31,317 nucleotides of DNA from Bacteroidales bacterium (GCA_900770215.1 CAAGJW010000028.1:1-31317); one strand, 5' to 3'; numbered from the stretch's first letter, positions 8,976 to 16,811 are shown. The notes: a model not told the origin generated them from the letters alone. Program-made: numbers and translations.

Positions 8976-9022
8976 CAGCGAGGGAGGACAACTCAAGTGT
9001 TGAGAATTGCCCTCCCTCGCTG
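8976..9022. terminator. Long hairpin between convergent genes
   Basis: CAGCGAGGGAGG at 8976-8987 is perfectly complementary to CCTCCCTCGCTG at 9011-9022. The loop holds a smaller pairing, CTCAA with TTGAG. It lies between the stops of the DUF5722 gene and rpiB, which converge, so a bidirectional transcription stop is the simplest reading. There is no T-tract on either side, so it may act by RNA end protection instead. Confidence 0.5.
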
Positions 9023-9060
9023 CTGTGTGATATGTCGCCTGTTGAAGGTGTTGTGCGGTG

Positions 9061-9516
9061 CTACTTCACAGGAATCTTGTCGATGCGGCGCTGGTGGCGG
9101 CCGCCCTCAAAGTCGGTGCTCAGAAACTCCTTGACCATGGCTATAGCCTGCTCGTCGGTCACAAAGCGCCCCGGCATGGCCAGGAAATTGGCATCGTTGT
9201 GCTGGCGTGCCAGGTGGGCGATTTCGGGTATCCAGCACAGCGCCGAGCGTATGCCCTGGTGCTTGTTGAGCGTGATGTTGATACCCTCGCCACTGCCGCA
9301 TATCCCTATGCCGGGATAGCACTCGCCCTTCTCCACAGCCAAGGCTGCAGGGTGGGCAAAGTCAGGGTAGTCGCAGCTCTCGGTGCTATGGGTGCCGAAG
9401 TCCTTGTAGGCAATGCCTTGCTCGTCGAGATACTTCATCACGGCCTGCTTGGTGGCATAGCCGGCGTGGTCGCAGCACAGGGCCACAGGAATGTTGGGTT
9501 TTAGAATTGTTGACAT
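9061..9516 (-). CDS. rpiB: Ribose-5-phosphate isomerase B
   Basis: Interconverts ribose 5-phosphate and ribulose 5-phosphate in the non-oxidative pentose phosphate pathway; cytoplasmic. The protein shows the RpiB/LacAB signatures: ALCCDHAGYATK near the N-terminus, DFGTHSTESCDYPDFAHPAA with the conserved Y-P-D-F, and GIGICGSGEGINITLNK, the phosphate-binding and active-site cysteine segment. The length of 151 residues is usual for the family. I chose the ATG at 9516 (MSTILKPN) because the in-frame sequence before it, from 9564, is not RpiB-like. The gene lies 66 bases after the EamA transporter gene on the same strand. Confidence 0.93.
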   Translation of the reverse strand: MSTILKPNIPVALCCDHAGYATKQAVMKYLDEQGIAYKDFGTHSTESCDYPDFAHPAALAVEKGECYPGIGICGSGEGINITLNKHQGIRSALCWIPEIAHLARQHNDANFLAMPGRFVTDEQAIAMVKEFLSTDFEGGRHQRRIDKIPVK

Positions 9517-9582
9517 GATGATATGGAATTTAAGTTGCTTTTTCAGTGAAGGCAAATTTAGCAAGATTTCTCGACTTTACAC

Positions 9583-10461
9583 TCATAGGAGCGAGCCTAA
9601 AATCATGCAGGCCATGCCGGCGATGAGCAACAGCTGGTCAAATATCTTCAAGCGCAGGCTTTTGCGCTCGTGAAGCACGATGATGCCGTAGAAGTAGGAC
9701 ACCAGCGCACTGCCCCGGCGTATCATCGACGTGATCGACACCATGCCGTCGGGCTCATAGAGGGCAAAGAAATAGCACAAGTCGGCTGCGCATATAAACA
9801 GCGAAATGAACAGTATCGACCACCGCCACTCAAATTTCACCGCCGGCCTTGCCACACCTCTCACCACAAGCATCACAACCGTCATGATGACCAGCTGGTA
9901 GAACGAGTACCAGGCCTCAACGTTGATGGGCTTGAAGTGCATGAGCAAGAACTTGTCGTAGAGCCCGCTCACGGCCCACAGCAACACCGAGGCAAGTCCC
10001 GCCCACATCCACTTGTTGCTCGAGAAGGAGTAGCCCTCGCGGTGCCCAATGAAGCCCACCCACAACAGCGACAGGAAGCCCAGCACGATGCCCAACGACT
10101 GCAGCAAGTTGGGCTGCTCGTCAAAGATGATGATGGCGCCCACCAGTACCAGTACCGGTCGCAGGGCGTTGATCGACCCCTGTATGGTGAGCGGCAGGTG
10201 CTTGATGGCATAGTAGCCCAGCAGCCAGCTGCTGGTGACGATGACTGACTTGATGAAAATGTAGACGTGGCTCATGGGCTTCACAAAGTTGCCGTACATG
10301 TCGTTGAGCGTGTAGACGAGCGCCGGCGACATGTAGAGCGTGCAGAACAGGGTGTTGAGGAAAAGCACCATGAGCACATTGTTGCGGTCGAGGGCCATCT
10401 TCTTGAACACGTCGTAGAATCCAAGGCTTATTGACGATATGACGGCAAAGAGTATCCACAT
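9583..10461 (-). CDS. EamA/DMT-family transporter
   Basis: A 292-residue inner-membrane protein with about ten hydrophobic segments in two similar halves, the layout of the drug/metabolite transporter superfamily. The first half contains LPLTIQGSINALRPVLVLVGAIIIFDEQPNLLQ and the second GMVSITSMIRRGSALVSYFYGIIVLHERKSL, both typical EamA helix pairs ending in an acidic residue. The substrate is unknown. I chose ATG at 10461 over the GTG at 10470 because a TAACTTTG promoter box at 10477-10470 overlaps that GTG, which leaves an almost leaderless mRNA beginning at or near the ATG. rpiB follows downstream and may be co-transcribed. Confidence 0.85.
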   Translation of the reverse strand: MWILFAVISSISLGFYDVFKKMALDRNNVLMVLFLNTLFCTLYMSPALVYTLNDMYGNFVKPMSHVYIFIKSVIVTSSWLLGYYAIKHLPLTIQGSINALRPVLVLVGAIIIFDEQPNLLQSLGIVLGFLSLLWVGFIGHREGYSFSSNKWMWAGLASVLLWAVSGLYDKFLLMHFKPINVEAWYSFYQLVIMTVVMLVVRGVARPAVKFEWRWSILFISLFICAADLCYFFALYEPDGMVSITSMIRRGSALVSYFYGIIVLHERKSLRLKIFDQLLLIAGMACMILGSLL

Positions 10462-10469
10462 AACTAGCA

Positions 10470-10477
10470 CAAAGTTA
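10470..10477 (-). promoter_or_regulatory. TAnnTTTG box giving a near-leaderless EamA transcript
   Basis: Read on the minus strand it is TAACTTTG, eight bases before the ATG at 10461. A start point 6-9 bases after the box would place the RNA 5' end at or just before the start codon. No clear -33 element was seen. An unassigned plus-strand TAACTTTG lies close by at 10498-10505. Confidence 0.5.
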
Positions 10478-10650
10478 CAAATTTCATTTCACAGATATAA
10501 CTTTGCTACTTCCTAATTTTAAAAAACTTCAAACACAATATATTGTCAATATACGATGGCAAAGCCAATTCTTCACTACTTTTAATAGGAAATGGGACAT
10601 AAAAGAATCCAGTTTGGCAATAAGACTTTTCTTTGTTCATATAATTTTTG

Positions 10651-10658
10651 TAAATTTG
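10651..10658 (+). promoter_or_regulatory. Promoter of the restriction-modification genes
   Basis: TAAATTTG matches the -7 element; a TTTG at 10632-10635 could serve as -33 with a somewhat short spacer of 15 bases. The ATG of the endonuclease gene follows at 10681. A 12-base perfect palindrome, ACAATATATTGT, lies upstream at 10535-10546 and could be an operator; no controller gene is present. Confidence 0.5.
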
Positions 10659-10680
10659 TGTCATTATAACCTATATCAAA

Positions 10681-11739
10681 ATGGAACCCGGATTATTTGG
10701 TCAAAAACATTCAAGTCGAGATTACACTAAAGCAAAATCTTGGGGAAAGAATATGTTCAACAGTTCTTTCCCTGCGTCTTTGGTTGCTTATATGTACTCA
10801 AGAGGCATAAAACCAGTATATCTATGTACGGATAAGACAAATACAGTCGTTCATAAATTCATAGATGGGAAAGAACTCTTTGGCATAGACCCTTTGTGCG
10901 ACGAAGCCTTCTATAATTACGAGGCGGGTTATAGTCCATATGAGAAATTTTACAGTGGAGAAAGAGAGAAAATCGATTTAGTAATGATGAATAACTCTAC
11001 CAATCAAGTTTGTAGAGGGCTTGAGGTAAAGCTTACCGCAGTTCCAGACAACACAACGCGAACAAAGGATGAATCAGATTGGGGGTCTGAAATAGTAATG
11101 AGACCTCCAACTATTTGCTTCTTAGCTTGCAGTATTTGCACAAATTACGATACAACCGATGGGAAAGAACATCTTAGAAACATGCTTAAAAAAGTACCTC
11201 AAATTAACCATTGGGAAGAAATTAATGAGGTCGCAGCACATTATTCTGAAATACTTTCATCGATAATGGAAGTATCAAATGATATGTGTAATGCACAACA
11301 ACCATTAATACTGCAACCCATATGGAAAACAGATGGAAACAAAATGCGTTTAAGAAATGATTGTTTGGATGTTTTCGTTTGGTCTAACCTTGCTGTTATT
11401 CAGATGAGCGCAAAAGGAGAAACGTCTCAGTTCGGTACCATAAATCGATTTCAGAGAACTATTATTTGGCTATATAAAATGTTGCTTGAGTTTGTAACTT
11501 ATGACATGTTTGATTATAAAAGAATCATTCGTCTACAATCTTATAATTTAGCCAATGACAAAGCATTCTCAATGCCAGGGAACAAATCACATGAGTTTCT
11601 ATCATGTCCTGAGCTGTTGTCTCCTCGGATTTCAAAATACGAAATTAAGAATATAATTTTAGGAGGAGGACAGAACCTTTTAAGTCCAGAGCGTAGATTT
11701 GACGCTGTGTTGGTTAATAGTCCAGATTTATTTGATTAA
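10681..11739 (+). CDS. HindVP-like type II restriction endonuclease
   Basis: A 352-residue protein that resembles the HindVP restriction endonuclease family. The N-terminus PGLFGQKHSSRDYTKAKSWGKN followed by FNSSFPASL is the family hallmark as I recall it. A PD-(D/E)XK nuclease core is visible: D99 in KIDLVMM and E115-V-K117 in CRGLEVKLTAVPDNTT. Characterised HindVP cuts GRCGYC; the same site is inferred here from resemblance only. The methyltransferase gene starts ten bases after the stop, a typical restriction-modification pair with the nuclease gene first. Base composition is much richer in A+T than the genes on both sides, and codon use differs accordingly (many AAA, ATA, TTA), which points to horizontal transfer. 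The frame is intact and the catalytic residues are present, so it is probably active. Confidence 0.85.
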   Translation: MEPGLFGQKHSSRDYTKAKSWGKNMFNSSFPASLVAYMYSRGIKPVYLCTDKTNTVVHKFIDGKELFGIDPLCDEAFYNYEAGYSPYEKFYSGEREKIDLVMMNNSTNQVCRGLEVKLTAVPDNTTRTKDESDWGSEIVMRPPTICFLACSICTNYDTTDGKEHLRNMLKKVPQINHWEEINEVAAHYSEILSSIMEVSNDMCNAQQPLILQPIWKTDGNKMRLRNDCLDVFVWSNLAVIQMSAKGETSQFGTINRFQRTIIWLYKMLLEFVTYDMFDYKRIIRLQSYNLANDKAFSMPGNKSHEFLSCPELLSPRISKYEIKNIILGGGQNLLSPERRFDAVLVNSPDLFD

Positions 11740-11749
11740 AGATTGATTT

Positions 11750-13099
11750 ATGAAAGTTGTTGATTTATTTTGTGGTTGTGGCGGATTGAGTTTGGGTTTC
11801 CTTGAAGCAGGGTTTGATCTAGTTGCGGCATTCGACAATTGGGATGATGCAATTACAGTGTACCATAATAATTTCAAACATCCAGTATTCAAGCAAGACC
11901 TTTCAAATGTGGAGGATTCCGCAGACAAAGTTTCTAAATATAAGCCTGATATGATTATTGGAGGCCCACCATGTCAGGATTTTTCATCTGCAGGGAAACG
12001 TGATGAGAACAATGGACGTGGTGACTTAACTATAAGTTATGCACGTATTATAGAAAAAGTTCGTCCTGAATGGTTTGTAATGGAGAATGTAGATAGAATA
12101 ATTAAGACCTTTAAATTGAAGGAGGCAATTTCCATTTATAAATCATGTGGTTATGGACTTACAAAAATAGTCTTAAATGCAAGTAGGTGCGGTGTACCGC
12201 AAAGAAGAAAACGCTTTATAATGATTGGCCATATTGGAGACAAGGATGACTTCATGCTTAAGCTATTAGAAGATAGACAATCAAATAAAGAAATGACCAT
12301 TAGAGACTACATGGGAAAAGAAATTGATATAGATTTTTATTATCGCCATCCAAGAAGCTATGCTCGTAGAGGGGTTTTTAGTGTAGACGAACCTAGTCCT
12401 ACCATTCGTGGGGTGAATCGTCCTATGCCTGCAGGATATAAATTACATCATAACGATCCAGTAAAGTCATTAGAAGGTATTCGACCTTTAACGTCTCTCG
12501 AAAGAAGTATGATTCAAACATTTCCTAAAAATTTTAAGTTTTTAGGGACTAAGACCAATTTGGAACAAATGATAGGAAATGCTGTACCTGTCAATTTAGG
12601 AAAATTCGTCGGAGAAGCAATAAATTCTTATTTAGGCATTGTCAATACGGTGAGTTACAATGAGATCAAAAAAGAATTTCCTAATTATATCGTGAACAAT
12701 TCATCGATTAAGATGAATACTATTGACAATTTAGACAAAAATAAAAACGTTTTAGTCAGTCTTGTAAAGAATGATAATGTAGATAGATTTTTAGATGGCT
12801 CAGCAAATATATATTATACAGGGAAAAAGTTCCCTTCTACGGTTGCTCTGAATAAATTATATTATTTTATGCCTTATATGAAGCACAAGGGTATAAGAGA
12901 CCTATATTTTATTAAAATTGCTCGAGTGGGAACAAAAAAAGAAGTCCATCCAGAATGCGATGATAATGATTTCAGATTAGTCTTTGAGATAGAGTATGTA
13001 GGACAACTCTTTGAGGATTACAAACCAATTCATCTTGACATATGGCAGTCATTTACTGACACTACTATCAAAGAATTGCCAAGTAAAATTGAATCATAA
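11750..13099 (+). CDS. DNA (cytosine-5) methyltransferase with C-terminal extension
   Basis: Transfers a methyl group from S-adenosylmethionine to C5 of cytosine; here it presumably protects the sites cut by the adjacent nuclease. The C5-methylase motifs are in order: motif I DLFCGCGGLSLG (5-16), motif IV GGPPCQDFS with catalytic C75, motif VI ENV (112-114), motif VIII QRRKR (151-155), the target-recognition region around 195-250, and motif X GNAVPVN (276-282). The methylase fold is complete by about residue 295, as in single-domain enzymes of about 300 residues. The remaining 150 residues have no C5-methylase motif. They include YYTGKKFPSTVALNKLYYF and GIRDLYFIKIARVG, a beta-rich pattern that could be a PUA/EVE-like or other DNA-binding module; I cannot assign it. 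The gene shares the A+T-rich composition of the endonuclease gene. Confidence 0.93.
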   Translation: MKVVDLFCGCGGLSLGFLEAGFDLVAAFDNWDDAITVYHNNFKHPVFKQDLSNVEDSADKVSKYKPDMIIGGPPCQDFSSAGKRDENNGRGDLTISYARIIEKVRPEWFVMENVDRIIKTFKLKEAISIYKSCGYGLTKIVLNASRCGVPQRRKRFIMIGHIGDKDDFMLKLLEDRQSNKEMTIRDYMGKEIDIDFYYRHPRSYARRGVFSVDEPSPTIRGVNRPMPAGYKLHHNDPVKSLEGIRPLTSLERSMIQTFPKNFKFLGTKTNLEQMIGNAVPVNLGKFVGEAINSYLGIVNTVSYNEIKKEFPNYIVNNSSIKMNTIDNLDKNKNVLVSLVKNDNVDRFLDGSANIYYTGKKFPSTVALNKLYYFMPYMKHKGIRDLYFIKIARVGTKKEVHPECDDNDFRLVFEIEYVGQLFEDYKPIHLDIWQSFTDTTIKELPSKIES

Positions 13100-13420
13100 G
13101 CTAGTGCTCGTTACCTTAGGGGAGCGAGCCTTCTTAAGCAAATCATTAATATAAAATTTTAGAGTAAAACTTGCAATTTAAAGTTTATTATTTAAAATTT
13201 CAAATAGTATTTATTTTATAAAACTAGGAATCAATAATAACTGAGAAGACAAGTGGGACCCATGCCAAAATTAACTAGAGCGAAGTAAAGTTCTATTTTA
13301 TACTTTGCTTTGTCATATACTATTCATCTTTCTTACTACTAAATTTTACTATTTATAAGACACGCCGAACAAACAAGTGCAAAAACCATGCGAATGAGCG
13401 GGAAAGTGGAAACTAAGTGT
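13100..13420. other. A+T-rich gene-free stretch at the right edge of the restriction island
   Basis: No coding frame or RNA gene is seen. Just after the methyltransferase stop a weak inverted repeat pairs GCTCG (13106-13110) with CGAGC (13125-13129) without a T-tract, a poor terminator candidate. The composition remains A+T-rich up to about 13360, then shifts to that of the host, so the right border of the transferred segment probably lies close to the lpxB promoter. I found no flanking direct repeats. Confidence 0.5.
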
Positions 13421-13428
13421 TACCTTTG
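13421..13428 (+). promoter_or_regulatory. TAnnTTTG box giving a near-leaderless lpxB transcript
   Basis: TACCTTTG matches the -7 element and ends only six bases before the lpxB ATG at 13435. The expected start point falls at or within the start codon region, so the mRNA should be leaderless or nearly so. Confidence 0.55.
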
Positions 13429-13434
13429 TGACCT

Positions 13435-14586
13435 ATGAAGTATTTTATCATTGCCGGTGAGGCCAGCGGCGACTTGCATGGCGCCCAGCTCATGGCGGCC
13501 CTCAAGCAGCAGGACAGCGAGGCTCAGTTTCGCTTTTTGGGTGGCGACTACATGGCCCGGGCTGCGGGGGTGAAGCCCATCATTCACTATCGCGACATGG
13601 CCTATATGGGCTTTGTCGAGGTGGCCAAGCACTTGGCCACGATACTCGGTTTCATGACGACGGCGCGCCGCGCCATGCTCGAGTGGCAGCCCCATGCGCT
13701 TGTGCTCATCGATTACCCCTCGTTCAACCTCAAAATGGCCAAGTTTGCCCACGAGCACGGCATCCCGGCATTCTACTTCATCTCGCCCAAGGTGTGGGTG
13801 TGGAAGGAGTACCGCGTGAAGCAAATCAAGAAGTACATTGCCCGCATGTTCTCGATCCTGCCCTTCGAGCAGGAGTTTTACCGCAAGCACGACTATGAGG
13901 TGGAATATGTGGGCAACCCCACGGTGAAAGAAATAGCCCAGGCCAGCCAGCAATTTCACGACGTGGCAACGTTTGCCCGTATCAACGGGCTCGACCCCGA
14001 CAAGCCCATCATTGCCATTGTGCCCGGCTCGCGGCGCAAGGAGATACACGACAACTTGCCCACAATGGTCGAGGCCGCCCTGCGTCAACCCCGCTTCCAG
14101 GCGGTGATTGCCGGTGCGCCGAGCATCGACGACACGCTCTATCACGACACGCTCTCGCCGCTGGGCGTGCGGCTGCCTGTGCTGCATGGCGAGTCGTTTG
14201 AGCTCGTGCACCATGCCCGTGCCGCCATTGTGACCAGCGGCACGGCCACACTCGAGGCCGCCCTGCTGCGCACCCCGCAGGTGGCCTGCTACCGCATGAA
14301 CGGCAAGAAATACCTCTACAAGTTCTATCGCCGCCTGCTCAAGGGCAAATATGTGACCCTGCCCAACCTCATCACCGACTCGGCTGTGATACCCGAACTG
14401 CTGTTGCACCAGTGCACCCCCGATGCCATCGACTCCTGGCTGCAGGAGCTGCTGCCCGACACGGCACAGCGCCGGGCCATGCTCGAGGGCTACGACCGCA
14501 TGGCCCGCCGGTTGACCACCAAGGATTGCACGGCCACCACTGCTACTGGCATTATTCAATACCTGCACAACCATGCGCGACATTGA
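13435..14586 (+). CDS. lpxB: Lipid-A-disaccharide synthase
   Basis: Joins UDP-2,3-diacylglucosamine and lipid X (2,3-diacylglucosamine 1-phosphate) to form the lipid A disaccharide, at the cytoplasmic face of the inner membrane. The 383-residue length fits LpxB (glycosyltransferase family 19). Signatures include GEASGDLHGA at residue 8, MGFVEV at about 63-68, VLIDYPSFNLK, YFISPKVWVWKEYRVKQIKK, VGNPTVKE, the PGSRRKEI nucleotide-binding loop and SGTATLEAAL. The ATG at 13435 lies directly after a TAnnTTTG box. The last 14 bases overlap the start of an HD-domain gene, so the two are translated together. In many relatives surE precedes lpxB; here the restriction island occupies that side. Confidence 0.96.
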   Translation: MKYFIIAGEASGDLHGAQLMAALKQQDSEAQFRFLGGDYMARAAGVKPIIHYRDMAYMGFVEVAKHLATILGFMTTARRAMLEWQPHALVLIDYPSFNLKMAKFAHEHGIPAFYFISPKVWVWKEYRVKQIKKYIARMFSILPFEQEFYRKHDYEVEYVGNPTVKEIAQASQQFHDVATFARINGLDPDKPIIAIVPGSRRKEIHDNLPTMVEAALRQPRFQAVIAGAPSIDDTLYHDTLSPLGVRLPVLHGESFELVHHARAAIVTSGTATLEAALLRTPQVACYRMNGKKYLYKFYRRLLKGKYVTLPNLITDSAVIPELLLHQCTPDAIDSWLQELLPDTAQRRAMLEGYDRMARRLTTKDCTATTATGIIQYLHNHARH

Positions 14587-15196
14587 GCAGATAAGTGATT
14601 TTCTCGAGCGCGAGATTGTGCCGCGCTACGACAGCTTCGATGCAGGCCATCGTCGCGACCACGTGCACAGCGTGATGCACACGAGCCAGCTGCTGGCCCG
14701 CTACTACCAGCAAGTGGATCGCGCCATGCTGCTTGTGGCAGCAGCCTATCACGATCTGGGACTGGCCCTGGGCCGCGAGCGTCATCACATCGAGAGCGCC
14801 CGCATCCTGCGTGCCGACACGCGCCTGCGGCAATGGTTCGACAGTGCCGAAATCGACATCATGGCCGATGCTGCCGAGGATCATCGCGCCAGCCTCGACC
14901 ACGAGCCGCGCACCATATATGGCCGCATAGTGGCCGAGAGCGACCGCCAGATCGACGCCCAGGTGGTGCTGCGCCGCACCATGCAATACACGCGTGCCCA
15001 TTTCCCCGGTCTCGACAAGGAGGGACAGTGGGAGCGCCTGCAAGAGCACATGCACGAGAAGTATGCCCCAGGCGGCTACCTGCGGCTGTGGATCCCCGAG
15101 AGCGACAATGCCCGGCACCTTGCCGAGCTGCGTGCCCTCATTGCCGACCCTGAGCGGTTGCGTGCAGCCTTCGAGCGCATCTATGACCAGTTGTGA
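14573..15196 (+). CDS. HD-domain phosphohydrolase overlapping lpxB
   Basis: A 207-residue cytoplasmic HD-superfamily protein. Metal ligands are visible as H30 in RRDHVHSV, H60-D61 in AAYHDLG, H104 in AEDHRAS and D124 in VAESDRQ, followed by a second conserved helix RTMQYTR. The arrangement resembles uncharacterised HD hydrolases of the YedJ type. The start ATG at 14573 lies 14 bases inside lpxB in another frame, which implies translational coupling, but a link to lipid A synthesis is only an inference from position. It is unrelated in sequence to the HD protein at 3481 beyond the fold. The gene converges with miaA, leaving 12 bases between stops. Confidence 0.8.
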   Translation: MRDIEQISDFLEREIVPRYDSFDAGHRRDHVHSVMHTSQLLARYYQQVDRAMLLVAAAYHDLGLALGRERHHIESARILRADTRLRQWFDSAEIDIMADAAEDHRASLDHEPRTIYGRIVAESDRQIDAQVVLRRTMQYTRAHFPGLDKEGQWERLQEHMHEKYAPGGYLRLWIPESDNARHLAELRALIADPERLRAAFERIYDQL

Positions 15197-15208
15197 GAGC
15201 GCGTGTTT

Positions 15209-16129
15209 TTACTCGTGTAGCGATTGAAGCTTCTTGAGCTCGCTCTCCAGCGTGGCGCCGAACTGCTGGGGCGTGCACCAGACCATGCCGGGGTCGCGGG
15301 CATACCACGTGAGTTGCTTTTTGGCATAGACACGGGTGTTCTTCTTGATGCGCGCCACAGCGGTTTCCAAATCCATCTTGCCATCAAAATAGGCAAACAT
15401 CTCCTTGTAGCCCACCGTGTTGAGCGAGTTGAGGTGACGCAGCCCGTACACACTGCGGGCCTCGGCCTCAAGACCGAGCGTCATCATGGTGTCGACACGG
15501 CGGTTGATGCGGTCAAAGAGGAGGTCGCGGGCCATGTTGAGCCCTATTTTCACGATATTGAACGGACGCTCCTTGACCTTGCCAGTGCGCAGCGAGGTGT
15601 AGGTCGTGCCCGTCGAGCGGCATATCTCCACAGCGTGCACCACGCGCTTGGGGTTGTTGCGGTCGACGATGGCATAGTAGTCGGGGTCGAGGCGCTCGAG
15701 CTCGGCGAGCATCGCGGCGAGTCCCTCGTCGCGATACTGCTGCTTGGTGGCCTGGCGCACCTTGTCGCTCACGTCGGGCATCACGTCGATGCCCTTGCAC
15801 ACGGCGTCGACATACATCATCGACCCGCCGCACATCACGGCATAGTCACTCCTGGCCCACAGGCTGGGGAGCAGCGCCATCACATCGGCCTCAAATTGTG
15901 CAGCGCTGTAGTACTCGTCGAGGTTCTTGAATTGTACGAAGTGGTGGGGCACCAGTGCCTGCTCCTCGGGAGTGGGGGCGGCTGTGCCTATGGGGATGCC
16001 CTTGAACACCTGGCGCGAGTCGGCATTGATGATCTCGCAGCCCAGTCGCTGGGCCGTGTCGATGGCGACTGCCGTTTTCCCCACACCAGTAGGGCCCGTG
16101 ATTACGATGAGTGTCTTGCTGGCCGGCAT
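15209..16129 (-). CDS. miaA: tRNA dimethylallyltransferase
   Basis: Adds a dimethylallyl group to N6 of adenosine 37 in tRNAs that read codons starting with U. The 306-residue protein begins MPASKTLIVITGPTGVGKTAVAID, containing the Walker A loop GPTGVGKT. It continues with INADSRQVFKGIPIGTAAPT (the conserved D-S-R-Q pattern), VMCGGSMMYVDAVCKG, and ends with VGYKEMFAYFDGK and an AKKQLTWYARD segment, all typical of MiaA. I chose the ATG at 16129; in-frame sequence further upstream is an out-of-frame reading of xpt. One base separates it from the xpt stop, so xpt and miaA form a coupled operon. Confidence 0.95.
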   Translation of the reverse strand: MPASKTLIVITGPTGVGKTAVAIDTAQRLGCEIINADSRQVFKGIPIGTAAPTPEEQALVPHHFVQFKNLDEYYSAAQFEADVMALLPSLWARSDYAVMCGGSMMYVDAVCKGIDVMPDVSDKVRQATKQQYRDEGLAAMLAELERLDPDYYAIVDRNNPKRVVHAVEICRSTGTTYTSLRTGKVKERPFNIVKIGLNMARDLLFDRINRRVDTMMTLGLEAEARSVYGLRHLNSLNTVGYKEMFAYFDGKMDLETAVARIKKNTRVYAKKQLTWYARDPGMVWCTPQQFGATLESELKKLQSLHE

Positions 16130-16130
16130 C

Positions 16131-16709
16131 TCACTCAAGCGTGATTTGGCAGTTGTCGAGCGAGAGCACGCGGGCCAGCGACTCCACGCGGTAGCCCCCT
16201 TGGCGCAACTGGTCGCCGCCGTGCTGAAACACCTTCTCGATGATAAACCCGAAGCCCACGATGCGGGCTCCTGCCTGGCCTGCCAGGTCGATGAGCCCCC
16301 TGGAGGCATTGCCATAGGCCATGAAGTCGTCGATGACCACAATGCGGTCGTCGGGGCTCAGAAAGTCGGCGCTGATGCACACCGTGTAGTCGCGGTCTTT
16401 GGTGAAGGAGTGCACTGTGGTAGTGAGCATGCTCGACATGGTCTTGGGTTTCTTTTTCTTGGCAAATACCACGGGCAGGTGCATCTCGTGCCCCATCATG
16501 ATGGCGGGCGCGATGCCGCTGGCCTCGATGGTCATGATCTTGTTAACGCCGCTGCCGGCAAAACGCTTGCTGAACTCGTGCCCTATCTCCCACATCAAGT
16601 CGGGGTCAAGCTGGTGGTTGATGAAACTGTCTACCTTCAAGATGCCTCCCTGGTAGCACTTGCCGTCTTGCATGATTCTCTCTTTAAGTATGTCGAAACT
16701 GCTGCTCAT
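16131..16709 (-). CDS. xpt: Xanthine phosphoribosyltransferase
   Basis: Salvages xanthine to XMP with phosphoribosyl pyrophosphate. The 192-residue protein has the length of Bacillus-type Xpt. It shows DSFINHQLDP, ASGIAPAIM (the conserved segment before the flexible loop), AKKKKPKTM, and the PRPP-binding motif VVIDDFMAYGNAS. The start at 16709 (MSSSFDILKERI) agrees with the family N-terminus, where a short helix with LKERI follows the initiator; the in-frame Met at 16757 lies upstream of the promoter box at 16745-16752 and is rejected. The leader of about 30 bases is too short for a purine riboswitch. Confidence 0.9.
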   Translation of the reverse strand: MSSSFDILKERIMQDGKCYQGGILKVDSFINHQLDPDLMWEIGHEFSKRFAGSGVNKIMTIEASGIAPAIMMGHEMHLPVVFAKKKKPKTMSSMLTTTVHSFTKDRDYTVCISADFLSPDDRIVVIDDFMAYGNASRGLIDLAGQAGARIVGFGFIIEKVFQHGGDQLRQGGYRVESLARVLSLDNCQITLE

Positions 16710-16744
16710 AAGGTTCAAGTGAGATAATGATATATAATTGCTGG

Positions 16745-16752
16745 CAAATTTA
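16745..16752 (-). promoter_or_regulatory. TAnnTTTG box of the xpt-miaA operon
   Basis: Read on the minus strand it is TAAATTTG, 35 bases before the xpt ATG at 16709. It stands back to back with the promoter of the AI-2E family gene at 16784-16811. Confidence 0.55.
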
Positions 16753-16783
16753 CTCAAATTATTCCAATTGTTGCTCTTTTCAT

Positions 16784-16811
16784 TTTGCTTCCTGTTTTTT
16801 TTGTATATTTG
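16784..16811 (+). promoter_or_regulatory. Two-element promoter of the AI-2E family gene
   Basis: A -33 like TTTG at 16784-16787 is followed after 16 bases by the -7 element TATATTTG at 16804-16811. The ATG at 16845 follows 33 bases later. The spacing is slightly short of the usual 19-21. Confidence 0.5.

Noticed and set aside
10503..10730. Open frame of 75 codons ahead of the restriction endonuclease
   Set aside because: It starts with TTG inside a promoter box, overlaps the real endonuclease start and has no protein-like features.
16710..16745. Possible purine riboswitch ahead of xpt
   Set aside because: The leader between the promoter box and the ATG is about 30 bases, too short for a purine aptamer, and lacks the conserved core.
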